Assembly (NCBI GenBank): GCA_030077755.1
Contig: JAQJZZ010000014.1
Coordinates: 2,976,001 to 3,040,000, forward strand
Length of the DNA: 64,000 bases
From: Filosporella fistucella
Lineage: Eukaryota > Ascomycota > Leotiomycetes > Helotiales
Direction of reading: 5' to 3'
Made by a program: the position numbers and the translations under genes. The notes beneath the pieces are model-generated. The model was not told where the DNA came from. It did no database searches and saw nothing but the letters and a program-made list of their open reading frames with translations. Of this stretch, positions 1 to 11,500 are shown piece after piece; positions within the stretch are counted from its first letter, which is position 1; every line of letters starts with the position of its first letter.

Positions 1-454
1 TTTTCTGTTATTCCGAGATATCGAAATAGAGATAGAGACATATCTAGTAGGATTCCGTCGATCTTCTATTTGACTTCTAGAAGGATTTATGTCTGCGGGG
101 TAAGGCTCAGAAAGAAGAAATTTGAGAGTTTCAAGATCAAATCCACAGGGAACCTCAGAGAAGCAGCATCACGTGCTCGCTTCGCCCCTCATTTCAAAAT
201 CGTACCGGGATCCTACATCGAGTCTAGTCTCCCGCCGACGCGGATCCTCAAGGCAACAACATTTGGCACCTCTGAATAGCCACCTGCACAAGGCAGCAGA
301 ATATCACCAAGACTAGGCAAATGGATCAGTCCTCTTCCATATCCAGAAGAAGTCTTCACCCTCTATCTATGATTCCCAACACTCTTTAATCTGCATTCTT
401 CATTTCATTATATCCATATACACATTGGGAAATATATGTTGAGAGAGAGGCATC
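1..454. other. 5' flank of the HeLo-like fusion gene
   Basis: No coding region is supported here; the two short open frames overlap each other and show no domain. The last 130 bases are rich in T and C with TATA-like stretches (around 408-440), as expected for the promoter and 5' leader of the gene starting at 455. Confidence 0.4.
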
Positions 455-3400
455 ATGGATTCCCTCTTCAGCCTCCCTCTCCCCTTCCAGCGGCGCCTCA
501 CAAAAATGTACACCGACACCAAGTCGTCCTACGATTTCGTCAAGGAACCCGTACAGAGCGCCGAGGATCCAGAATTAGTCGCTCTGCATCGCAAACTGCG
601 CATTCAGAAAGATAGGCTCGTTTCCTGGGGTCTCGAATGGAGTGATCCGACCCAGTCACCTGATATCGATGAATCAATTAACAAAGCTGGCTTGAGCGAG
701 TTGGTGGGGAGTGTGATGAGTACTATTAAAGAGGTTTTGGCGGAAGCGGAACCCCTGTGGCAGAGTAGTAAGGGAGGAACTGGGGAGAAACTGGGGGAGA
801 AAGGGAAAGGGAATTTGATTATTTGGGATAAGTCCCGTTTTCAGGATTTGGTTAGGGATTTGACGATGAGTATCGATACGCTTTATGATCTCTCACGTAC
901 GAGACAGAGCGCGAGGAAGGCGCCTGTGGTGAAAGAAGAGAGGGTATTAGCCAAGAATACTGAGGAAAAGTTGTTCGAGAGCTCGAGAATGCAGGCACCT
1001 CAGCAAATCGATCCCGCGAGTCTGATCTGGCCGAGAGATTTGAAAAGTATACCAGCGGGCATGCTACCACCAGCCAAATACCACCGCCAGATCGTCTTCA
1101 TGAGACGTCCGACTTCCCTACCGGATACCAGGAAAGTAGGCGGCAAGAGCTTTCCAGCTATGCCTATGTTGTTAGAATACGCTCCTTACGATTCCATATA
1201 CTCTATTACCGGGATTACGCCCTCGATGACGCGATTCGAGAAACTTTTCGCTGCTCTCTCGCAAGCTTATATTTCTTCTGGGAGAATTCTCTCTGGATTA
1301 CTGGGTTTAGTTGGGTATTTTGAAGAGCCAGAACATTCTCGATTTTGTCTGCTTTATGCTCTTCCTACTAATTTTGGACCGGTGGATATCGAGAGTCCTC
1401 GAATGCCATCCATTACGATTCTATCGGATCTGCTGTCCCGACATTACGAGCCAACGCTGGAAGTCAAGTACAGGTTGGCATATAATGTTGCCAGTGCTGT
1501 GTTTGATTTACATTCGAAAGGCGTTGTGCATGGGAATGTTGCTTCTTCTAATATTCTCTTCATCGAACATCAGTCTCAAAATCGACTTGATCTGAACCAA
1601 GTCAATATGCGGCAATCATATCTCACTTCCTATGATCTATTCTCGGATAATGCTACAGATAGCTCGGATACTGGATCTGGTCGTCCACCCTCGTTATATA
1701 GACATCCTCTCGACCCTCGAACAACTCGATATACTCATCTCACATCAGAAAGCAAGTCTCTCGACCTCTTCAGTCTAGCTATGCTTCTCCTCGAAATCGG
1801 TCTCTGGTCCTCCATCCAAGATATCTTCCCAATGGCATCAGCTATCCCCGAGAACCCTGCAGCGGTCCTCAAACAGCTTGCAGCTCGTTGTGGAAGTCTC
1901 TACGTCAAAGCTGTACAAGCTTGTTGGTATGCTCCCGAAGATGAATTGTCTCAGAGAGCAAGACCAGATGTGATGCACCAAAAGGTGTTTTGGAAAGTGT
2001 CGAAAGCGTTGGATACATGTTGTGCTATTGATGAGAGTTCGGACGAGTCGAATGAAGAGGATGATGACTCGCCGCCTTTGCCTTCGACACCGGTGAAGAC
2101 TTCGAGATCGAGTACGCCGCAGAGGAGAATAATGAGTGATCAGAAACCGCAGACTATCTCACTGGTTACCAGTCCACCTGCCAGTTCCAGACCTGCTTGG
2201 TCTGAGAAATCGGGTTATCCATCTACTTCTTTCACAAGCGAGAAGACGGGGTGGTCTGAGAAGCATTCTCCTGCTAAAGTATCCAGTATGTACACCAATA
2301 TGTGTTGAAGTATATAGCTAATAATAAAAGCTCCAACTCCCATACCCGAAAAAGCGAAATCTAAACTCCGCACATATCCTTCCATCAGAATCAAGCAAGA
2401 ACATCTCGATTTTTGGCATACAGGGTTGATGCCACATATCAACCATGTCCTGCGCAACTTCTATAAGAAATACCCAGAGTCTGTAGAGATCAGTCTGGAA
2501 AGCATTGGAGAATCACCTACAACAACGAAACCTACCATACTCGTTATCTGTACGAGTGTCACGAAAGTTAGGAGTATACTTAAAAAATCCTTGATATATG
2601 ATAAATCCGTCTATGGACTCAAAGTCTGCCGAGGGAAGGTTGTGAGGTCAAGAAAACAAGGAGTAAGGAGATCAATGGCGAATCAAATTGGGGAAATCAA
2701 AGCGGCAAACACAGAGCACCAAGAACGTCCCAGTAACGGTGCGTCGATAGGTGCATATGTGAATGACCATCACCTCCCTCCAGTCTCTTTCGGCGGTCTA
2801 ATCATAGTCGATTCCAAACCCTACGGCATGACAGTCCACCACATGCTCGACGACCCTTCCGATTCTGAAACCGACTCGGAAGAAACACCAGCAGCTCCTA
2901 TCCTCCGCTCCTCAGCCCACAACCTCGACATGCCCGATCTTACTTACTCCGAGACCTCAGCCTACGACGGCTCATCAGATGAAGAATACATGTACACCCT
3001 CTCCGACTACGATTCAGATTCCTCATCCCTAGCTTCCTTGGATGAGTTCTCCGATTCCTACGACTCCGATCAAGATTCCGATGAAGAATCCATGGAACCG
3101 GGTGATATCAAAGGCATCCCCCAAGGATGCGGGGAATCGTATCTTGTCACTCAACCAGCTATCGATGACGTCTCGGATGATTTTTATCCCTCTGAAGAAA
3201 CCCGCGATGAAGACCATCTCGACTCTTTTCAATTGGGCGAAATCTACGCCTCGTCTGGGATTCGTAGACGCGCAGATGAGAATGGCACACTTCATGAAAT
3301 CGACTGGGCTCTTTTTGAGTTCGCGGACGAGCGATTACCATCTAGAAACCACATCTCCAATTCCTCCTCTTTCTGTCCTTTAGAAAGCGGCTCTTACCCT

Positions 3401-4237
3401 CTCTCCATCGCTCCCACAGCCTCTCTATCCGATCTAAAAGTCCATTGTATAGCTCGCACCTCAGGCTTGCAAACAGGTCGTATCCTCCCCGGTATGGTAA
3501 TTGTCAAGATCTTCGGCCGGCAGACACCTAGTTCTTCATACCAGGTTGTAGGCAATGGGAAGATGGGTATCCCAGGTGATTCTGGAGCATGGGTGGTAGG
3601 TAATGAGGAGGGAAAAGTGGCGGGTTGTGTGTTGGCTTGGAGCAATAAGAAGAGAGTTGCTTATATTTGTCCTATGGAAGTCTTAGTCCGGGATATTGGT
3701 GAGACGCTAGGAGCCGAGAGTATCAGATTGCCGGGGGGAGAAGAGGTATACACTTCCTCATTGTCTAGACCTTTTACTTCTGCGCATACGGCAGAGAAGA
3801 TGCATCGTATAACCGAAGAGGAAGAGATCAATCAGACGGGTATCGATCTCTCAGAGGAGGAATTGGCGAGATTGTTGGGCGAGTTGAAATTACCGCCTAC
3901 ACCGGAACAGATCGATACCTTACCCATGGGATCAATGTTCCAATCTTCACCTCCTCAACATCAGAATCAGAATCAAAATCAATCACATCATCAATACCGT
4001 CCCTCTCACCAAGACTCTCACTCGCAATCCCAGACCAATACTCAAGCTTCCCGTAGCGACGCTGCGCCATATATACCCATCCGCATGCTCTCCGGTAATC
4101 CCCTCTCTACCAGCGCCTCCAATCCAACTTCTTCTGGTTTATATGCGCCTAAACAGGTACCGAGACATTATATAGGGAAATGGGGGACGGTGGGGGAGGA
4201 AGAAGTCGAGGAGGAGGCCATGGTTGGGCGGGCGTGA
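455..4237 (+). CDS. HeLo-like / pseudokinase / trypsin-like protease fusion protein (1245 aa)
   Basis: Two exons, 455-2285 and 2331-4237, joined over a 45-bp GTATGT...AG intron that keeps the frame. Without splicing, the first exon ends at a stop at 2306-2308. Residues 1-150 resemble the HeLo-like 'prion-inhibition and propagation' N-terminal domain of fungal cell-death proteins ([27 protein letters not shown]). Residues about 190-530 form a protein-kinase-like fold, but the catalytic loop reads HGNVASSN (His359) instead of HRD and no clear DFG is present, so it is probably a pseudokinase. A Ser/Thr/Pro hinge follows. Residues about 740-1090 look like a chymotrypsin-fold protease: TVHHML (His780/781), DWALFE (Asp935) and [10 protein letters not shown] (Ser1028). 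An acidic Asp/Ser/Glu-rich insert lies between His and Asp, and a Gln/Asn/Ser-rich tail follows. The domain assignments come from visible motifs. A role in heterokaryon-type or innate immune signalling is inferred from the HeLo-like family only. Confidence 0.8.
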
Positions 4238-5223
4238 GAAATTAGGGAAGTCATTGTGATTGTGGTCGTGGATGAGTGGTAGCTATATGGTGGAAAGGTT
4301 GAGAGGTGGAAGTGTTGAGAATAAGGGGAGGCTAGTAAATAGGGGAAAACAAGGGCAGAGGAGAGGGAGTTAGGAAGCCTGATGATGTTGTTGTTCATAG
4401 CTTTATATACCATATGTCTAAATTGATACCATCTCATTTCTTTCCACTGCTGCTGTCAGAACTATACTATCCGCAAGAATACGCAAATTCATTTTCCATT
4501 GCCAACGCGAAAATACATGTTTATCCATTTTGATCAAGGAATGTGATTCTGATTTCTTGCCTATCGGGTCTTAGAGCCCGCCTCAGCGAATATTTCTAGG
4601 TTGGAATTTTACTAGATATTCAATACCCTCTCAGCCTCCACGGCAGTGGCCCCCGGAGGGCCAGCGGAGCGTCACTGGTGGAGGTAGAGAGAATCATGTT
4701 GTAAGCAATGGCAACCCCATTTTATTTATTTATTCTGTTCTCTGGTCTTGATGCGTGCGGGATTGAGTTTGTATAAGGAAATTGGATAATAAGGAAAGGG
4801 AATGTAAGGGAAGGTATGGTAAGGCGCTGATTGGAAGTGTGGAGAGTTTTGTTATTGGGATTTGGGGGTTGTGTGGTGTTTTGTTTGGGGTTATGGAGAT
4901 ATGTTGGTGGAGGAGAGGGATATCTAGGTAGAGAATAGAGCAGAGATGATACGGTGCTATGGGATAGCAAGGATAGAAATTCATGATAGCAAGGGTAGGT
5001 AAGTTTTACGTGAGCATCAGTCTCCTATGCTCGACACTTTGTCACCGCAGTGTCGGGGTTTGGGATTGTGTGTCAGGGAGAGGCGAAACCAAAATACTTT
5101 TCTGGCAGCTACCTAGCTAGTAAGCTATCTACCGTAGTCCACCTCTACAAACGCCGTTCCTCCATCCATGCATATGCTCATGCTTAACTCGCCAATCATC
5201 TTCGATGCGGTATTGGGTATCAC
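4238..5223. other. Intergenic region between convergent genes
   Basis: This lies between the 3' ends of the HeLo-like fusion (+) and arginyl-tRNA synthetase (-). No coding sequence is supported. It holds a strong nested inverted repeat (4586-4691, listed separately), a small hairpin CGACACT/AGTGTCG at about 5031-5056, and a purine-rich stretch (4760-4930) whose complement gives spurious Pro/Thr/Asn-rich frames. Confidence 0.5.
4586..4691. repeat. Nested inverted repeat / foldback element
   Basis: The outer arms CCTCTC-GCCTCCAC-CAGTG (about 4627-4648) and CACTG-GTGGAGG-GAGAG (about 4673-4691) are complementary with small bulges. The loop carries a second perfect hairpin, TGGCCC-CCGGA-GGGCCA. 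Just outside, GAATATTTCTAG (about 4588) and CTAGATATTC (about 4611) are a weaker inverted pair. The element is GC-rich in an otherwise AT-rich spacer between two convergent 3' ends. It may be a small foldback transposon remnant, a structured RNA or a transcription-end signal; the sequence alone does not decide. Confidence 0.5.
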
Positions 5224-7447
5224 TTACATCCTGGGAGGTATTAGTGGTTGTCCATTCTCTTTGTGGGGAGGTGATGTAGGGAAAGAAGTCTGAAATAAGG
5301 GGATAGGAATGAAATGAGAAAGAAAGGAAGAATGGGGAAAGAGAAATGGAGAACGAACCTCTCAACAGGCGTTAATCCCAACAAGCGCATGCCATTATTC
5401 AGCACAACCCTCGCCGCATCATACAACGCCATCCTAGCCTTCATCAACTCCTTCTCACTACCCACAATCCTCAAATGATCATAACTCGAACTGAGTGTAT
5501 GAGTCATCTTGAACAAATAAGTCAAAATAGTAGCTGGCTCTAGTGTCTTGAGCGTGTTTTGCACCACGTCTGGGTATTGAGAGATCACACGGATCAAGTT
5601 CAAAGCATGTGATTCGGTGAGGAGAGAGAGATCAGCAGAAGAGATTTCTTCGGGAGTGAGTCCTGCTCGGCGGGTAATGGAGCAGAGGCGAGCGTGCGCA
5701 TATTGGAGGTATGGACCGGTATCTCCTTCGAAAGAAGTCATGGTCTCCATGTTGAAGGTGTAATTGTTGATACGCTTTCCGCTCATATCTTGGACCATGA
5801 CGGAACTAATACCAAGAATATCTGCTGTAGCAAGAGGATCTTCAACCTGTTCATACTTGGCTTGGTTCTTCTGCATAACTTCGTGCATGTGTTCTCCGAC
5901 TTCACGGAGAATATCATCCAAGAATTTGACCGTTCCTCGGCGGGTACTCATTCCGAGGACGAGACCAAAATTGACGTGTTGAACTTTTGCGGCCAAGTCT
6001 TTGTAGCCCATGAGTTCGATGATCTTGAACAATTGCTTCAAGTGGAGATCCTGTTGAGAGGCGACGACATATATCATTTGATCAAAATGATACTTGTCTT
6101 CCCTACGCAACATCTCACTGATATCTCGAGTGAGGTAAAGAGCTGTGCCGTCTTTCTTCTTGATGATTGGTCGTTCAAGACTCTTGCCAGGCTTTCCTGC
6201 TACGTGTTTGGTGAAATCGACAATAACAGCGCCCTCCGATACTTCTGAAACTCCCATTTCTTCCATTTTCTTTCCTGCAGCATCCATCCGGTCTTGTGGT
6301 ACCTGACTCTCGCCAGAATAATCGTCGAAATGAATATTTAAACGAGCATAGGTCTTTTTGTATCGGGTGATACTAAGTTCACGGAATCGAGACCATTGCG
6401 CAAGAGCTGAGGAATCCCCTTCAGTCATAGCCTTGAAATATCGACGAGCTTGCTCATCTAGACCGTCATCTTTAAGAGCAGTGGCATCCTTCCCTTCTGC
6501 CTCCAGTGCTTTGATCTGATCTTTCTCATCTGACAAGTCTTTACTGATCTTGACGTAGATTTCGAAAAGGTGGTTGATAGGATCTGCTACAAGTGCCTCT
6601 TCACTGCCATATTTCTCGAACCCCAATGCCAACAATCCGTATTGCTTGCCCCAGTCTCCAAGATAATTGACACGGATGACATCCCAGCCGGCAGCGTCAT
6701 ACACATGCGATAAAAATCCACCAATGATTGTACTTCGAAGATGTCCCGCATGGAAAGGTTTCGCGATATTTGGAGACGAGAATTCGATTATAATCCGTTT
6801 TTGTCCTTTCGAAGGATCAGTGGGATCTTTCAATCCTAGATATTTGTTGCATCCAAAGTTAGTTTTTCGAGTAAGGATCGAGGGTATGAGAAGTTGTGCA
6901 AGTTTTTCGACTTTGAAGAAGAATTGAATAAATGTTCCGGTAATACTAGGAGGGTGTACGAGGGGTGACTCGGGGAACTGCAGATTTATTGTTAGTAAAA
7001 TTGCAGTCAAATCTGGACATGCCATACCTTTGCAATCCATTCTTCGGCAAGCTCAGTAGGCTTCTTGCCTTTAACCCTCAAAGCGGGAACAGGTAGAACC
7101 AAATCTCCCTTTTCTAAAGTCTGTGTCCATTGAAGAGCGGGGTAAATAATGGAAGCATCAACACCAGTAACTCCCACCAAGAGCGAAGTAATGTGTGCTC
7201 GATACACATCAACAGGATTCACCTCTGGATAACAATTGGGATATGTAGGTAATGGTTCTGCTAGGCTGAAAGCCTTCAGCTTTTCCGACAGATCTGACGC
7301 TGCGGCCGCCATATCGTGGTATATTTGAATAGGTAAAACGCGTGTAGCAACGAATCGTATTGTAGGTCGATGTACTCGAATATGAGAAGAAACAAATCGC
7401 AGACGTGGTCGTGATAGTCTTGTTAGACACGAGAAGGAAGAATTCAT
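5224..7447 (-). CDS. Arginyl-tRNA synthetase, probably dual-targeted (681 aa)
   Basis: Class I aminoacyl-tRNA synthetase that charges tRNA-Arg. Three exons on the minus strand: 7447-7028, 6977-5359 and 5230-5224. The introns are 50 bp (GTATGG...CTGCAG) and 128 bp (GTTCGT...CCCAG). The tiny last exon supplies the family-typical ending LLGLTPVERM-stop. The HIGH-type motif is PFHAGHLRS (His216, His219) and the KMSKS-like loop is MSTRRG (483-488). The first ATG (7447) opens a 45-residue extension rich in Arg and Ser with no acidic residue before Asp45, which looks like a mitochondrial presequence. A second ATG (7312, MAAAASDLSEK) would give a normal cytosolic start. The first ATG has a T at -3 and the second a G at -3 and G at +4, so leaky scanning could make both forms. 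The enzyme identity is firm; dual targeting is inference. Confidence 0.93.
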
Positions 7448-8011
7448 AAATTCGTGTGTGGAGGGGAAGGTGGAAGAGTCACGACTCGTTGATTGGTTTG
7501 CGGTGACTCAAGGGGGGCATCCTGCAGTTCAAAATTTCTCAGCCTTCTATATTCACGTGATCTTGTCACACCTCGGCCGGGGCCTTGCGGTCTCGACTTG
7601 ATCCAAAAAGGAGGCAATTCATTACCCGAAAAGCCATATGCAAAATGGAATGAGGCTTTTGAAAAGTTTTTGTTCTAGATCACGTACACGGAAAACATCT
7701 CGGTAGGCTGTCAAGATCTTTCAGTTATATAAAGGAGTGTGAAGTGCTGTTTTCCTTCCACAATTCCGGCATTTTTAGTCTCTTGCTACCAAAGTACCGG
7801 TAGTGACTGTTCCCTTTCTTCCTGTACCCTGCGGTACCTGCTTTTTACTTCATGCCATTCCTGTACCTCCAAGACTATCTCTTGGCATTTGAATAAGTAT
7901 ATTCAGCTGTCTAGCCTTGATTTTCTTGGATGAAAATGAACGTCCTACTTGTCACTGCTGTGTTCCCCCACGCTCGTTGAGTGTCCATTCTTGACGGATG
8001 ATGACGAAATT
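7448..8011. other. Spacer between arginyl-tRNA synthetase and velvet gene
   Basis: Both neighbours are on the minus strand, so this holds the ArgRS promoter and the velvet gene 3' region. A short open frame at 7493-7678 shows no recognisable domain and I do not call it. No RNA gene or repeat was seen. Confidence 0.4.
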
Positions 8012-8583
8012 CTAAGCATGATGTGAAGATGGAATCATCTGTCCATCATCTTTCAATACTTTCAAAAACGCACGCTCTCGAGAACCTTGTTATTGTGTTT
8101 AGTCGAGCAATTGATCGTTGCATGTTGACACTCACTTGGCCTTGTCCTTTCGACATCCCTGTCCTCGACAGAAATTGATCGACTCTCGACAATCTCTAAT
8201 ACTCTCATTTGCTGTTGTTGGTAACTGTCGTCGGTGTATTCCATTTGGCACAAATTTACTCTGACTTTATAGCGGCCAGGTTGATTAATGATAAGGTCAG
8301 GGAAGTAGAAATACGCCCTGTCCTTCCTCGAGCTGGACTGACTCGAAGAGGAACTACCGTTATATGCCACGTCAGGAAGAGGATGGGCAGAATCAAATTT
8401 CCCACCAGCAATCAGATCCTCGGAAACAAGATTTCCTGAGGAATCTACCAGTGTAACTGTCGCAAATGTGTGGGCGAGCTCTTCGTAGATACTCGTCTCA
8501 CTGCTGAGCCGCGCTGCAACTGGCGGGTAGAGAGGTACCCCCAAACGAGCTTGGGAAGGTGGTTGAACTGCGAGTGCAAGCAT
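8012..8583 (-). CDS. Short velvet-domain protein (173 aa)
   Basis: Fungal velvet factors are NF-kappaB-like DNA-binding regulators of development and secondary metabolism. Two exons, 8583-8136 and 8085-8012, with a 50-bp GTGAGT...AACAAG intron. Splicing restores the velvet ending RERAFLKVLKDDG before TAG. Other velvet hallmarks are QPPSQARLG at the start, FATVTLVDSSG, AYFYFPDLIINQPGRYKVRVNL in the centre, and VESRSISVEDR. A Ser-rich insert (GSSSSSQSSSRKD) sits before the FPDL strand and a Gln run after it. I chose the ATG at 8583 because it directly precedes LALAVQPP; an additional 5' exon cannot be excluded. The protein is almost entirely velvet domain, with no long C-terminal extension. I cannot assign it to VeA, VelB, VosA or VelC with confidence. 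Confidence 0.85.
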
Positions 8584-11500
8584 GATGAACGAATCAAGAT
8601 GGGTTTGTCGAAAAAGCAACTCTTGGGGGCTGTTAGTGACTCGTTCATGCTGTTCTCGGGGAAGCTCACAATTGCTGGGACTCTGCGTCTCCGTTTTGAA
8701 TAGTGAACACCTATTGGACTGTATGTGGTTTCAGCTAACGATTCTAGCTGTCAAAATAGGTTCCAACAGGGTTATCCCCATAAGATTCTCATACACTGGT
8801 TATCTTAGTTGGATTGACCTCTAAGGCTGTTCAATGACACTCTTCTTTGTGACAAATTCACGCCGGATACGTACGGCTTTCAATGCTCATAGACTTGACG
8901 AGGAAGACAAACTTGCTCTGCAAAGTAGGAGGAATCCTCTTGACCATTTTATACCCTTTAATGTGCTCCTACTTGGTACACAACAGACCTCTCCACCACT
9001 CAGAGTGCGTTTGTGCCAGGCACACTCAGAAAATTAAGGATACAAGGGGTCTTATTGCTTCTGCGAAGCTCATAGATCAAGAATCCACCTGGGGCTTGCT
9101 CGAGAGGCTCAAAAAGAGTTGGTGCTGATGATCCGAAGAAAACTTTTGCTTTTGTCGTACCCCCCCAAGGAGTTACATCAGGTCGAAGTAAGGGGATGAA
9201 TGCGAAGAAGTGTGCGCAAGAAACATAAGCCATGGCTGTCCTTTCGACACATTTGCGATCTTATTCGAGAAGCTGCTGTACGAAGCAGTCACAACACTGC
9301 AGGATCAAAAGCCTATAGGGCTTCGAATTCGATCACCATTCCAATACAAAGACAGTCTTTGGCACTCGCCAATCTCTTACCAGGGGGGCGCTGAATCCAT
9401 GTCAAGATCTCCAGCACCAAGAGAAGATTCACTCAGGGTTTCTTTTAGCTTGAAAGGGGTGTTTCCAGCTACCTGGAAACCTAACGCCACACAGCATGGA
9501 CAGCTGAGACAAAGGACCCACTCCCGCCGACTACTTTTACGAGGATGACAATTAAATGTTCGAATATCTGGATCAAGAATGGATCTGGAAAAACCGCCGG
9601 CTGGCCCATCACTCGATGTCATTTTAGGAGATAAAAGAGCGGACGTTGCTTGAAAAGAATGACCCTCCAAAGTGATGATGTGACAATCGGTTGTGGAACC
9701 GTTCCACGGTGTGAGCGTTACCAGCCTGCAGCATGTCCCCCTGTCGTACGTAAGCTCTGTCTTGATAGCCTTACGTTCTATCGATCAGAGACAACGCGAA
9801 ATCTCAAAGCCACCTTTCAATGGGGAATTTTGATGCTTTCAGCAACAATCCGACTCGAGTGGACGGCCTACCACAATTTGTTTCGCCTTCAAAACCTTAC
9901 AGTTTCTGAAGCCGACTGAAAATGGGGTGATCTATATGCTCCCGTACCTATAGCCGAGAGCTCTCTGGGAGGGAGCTGACCACGCAGACTTCCAGCATTA
10001 CTCGGCATCCCAAAGTTTGAATTGGTGGAAAAGCAATGTACGCACCTCCCGATACAGATTAATTGTGGGAGTCCTGCTGATCGGCTTGAACCTATCCCGC
10101 ATCGTGAAAATAACTTCGGCAGGCGAGGGCGAATGTGAGTGCCCCCATATCTGGCGGTCAGAACGTAACTGGCGTGGCAACAATACTTTCTCACGAGTGC
10201 CACCAAGGCGTTTCCTCGATGCAGTCTTCTGGTCCAGGTTTTACAGCTGTACCTACAGTATCCACTGCCCGGCAAGATAAAATTTCTTGTTTTATTTACG
10301 ACAATTCGGAGTCAGAAAGGAGAAATCACGTGGCCCAAATCACCTCAAAAAACTCTCCTTCCGATATCAAAGCCAGATCCAGGGGAGAAAATTGGTTGAA
10401 TCCTTGCATATATGGATGGCTCTCAGGAACGAAGTATAATTCTGTCGCGCCTTGTAGATATGTTGACCCAATTCTGGAGAAGAGGGTCAAGGTCGCCACT
10501 TCCATCGGGATTTAACTCCTATGGGTGAAAATTGGGAACACCAAAACCTCCAGCATATTCTGGTATACAACATCTCTTCAATCTCTACTTTCCTCTCAAA
10601 CCTATCAACGGCTCTCTCCTTTCATAAATTATTTGTCTATCTTATCTCGCGTGTCGTCTTTGTTAAATCATTGCGTTCAATGTGGTGACGATCCTTTCGG
10701 CGTCCATATTCTAGATCGAACTTCTTTCACAATCACCAGGGTATACGGGACTTCGGCGATCTTCCCCTGCTGCATCACCCCGAGCCGTTCGATACACTCC
10801 ATTGGTATGTGCCTAGAAGCTCCAGATCTGCGGAAGCGCTGACCATCGGATGTAGACCCGTTGATGATATTCGAAAGCCGCAAGGCGTACTCTATCAGTG
10901 ATGAATAATGGCGGTGACAGTCGACCAGACAATGCTTTTTATCGTATTATTTTCTGCCACCGTTGCATGTCTATTGGTCATTATCGTATACATGACCTTC
11001 CTTTTCATGAAACGGCATCGGAGTCTCAAGATCACATCTCCCGTATTGACACGCGAACCACATCCGCATGCATGGCGTACCCAAATGTCATGAGACAAGA
11101 GGATCCAGCAATGTGCCCCCATAGCATGGAACGCCCGTCTAAGAGCTATCATTCATCTCTAAATTTACGTTGTCAGTGATGTGGTTTCATGAAGTCCACA
11201 GTCAGGTCATAACTGTTTCTACTTTTCAATCATCGTCCCATCCTCGGATTCCCGTCTACCCCACTGAGTAATGATGGCCATTGTGAGGAAAACATGGTCT
11301 CGATAAGGCTACCATCCCAGTTCACGCGGCGACGATGTGTCTTCCACACGTTGCTGCGAGACGCGGGTTGCTTTTCGCAACATACGGTGGAGTTGACGCC
11401 CAGGTTTGCTTGGACTGAGACTTTTGTGCGAACGTCTCTGGGCAACGTTTCTCGGCATACGGCGGGTGTTTTTGTGGGAGCAAGAACATTTGTCGCAGTT

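Noticed and set aside
1311..1595. Hydrophobic frame on the plus strand
   Set aside because: Out-of-frame reading within the pseudokinase part of the 455-4237 gene.
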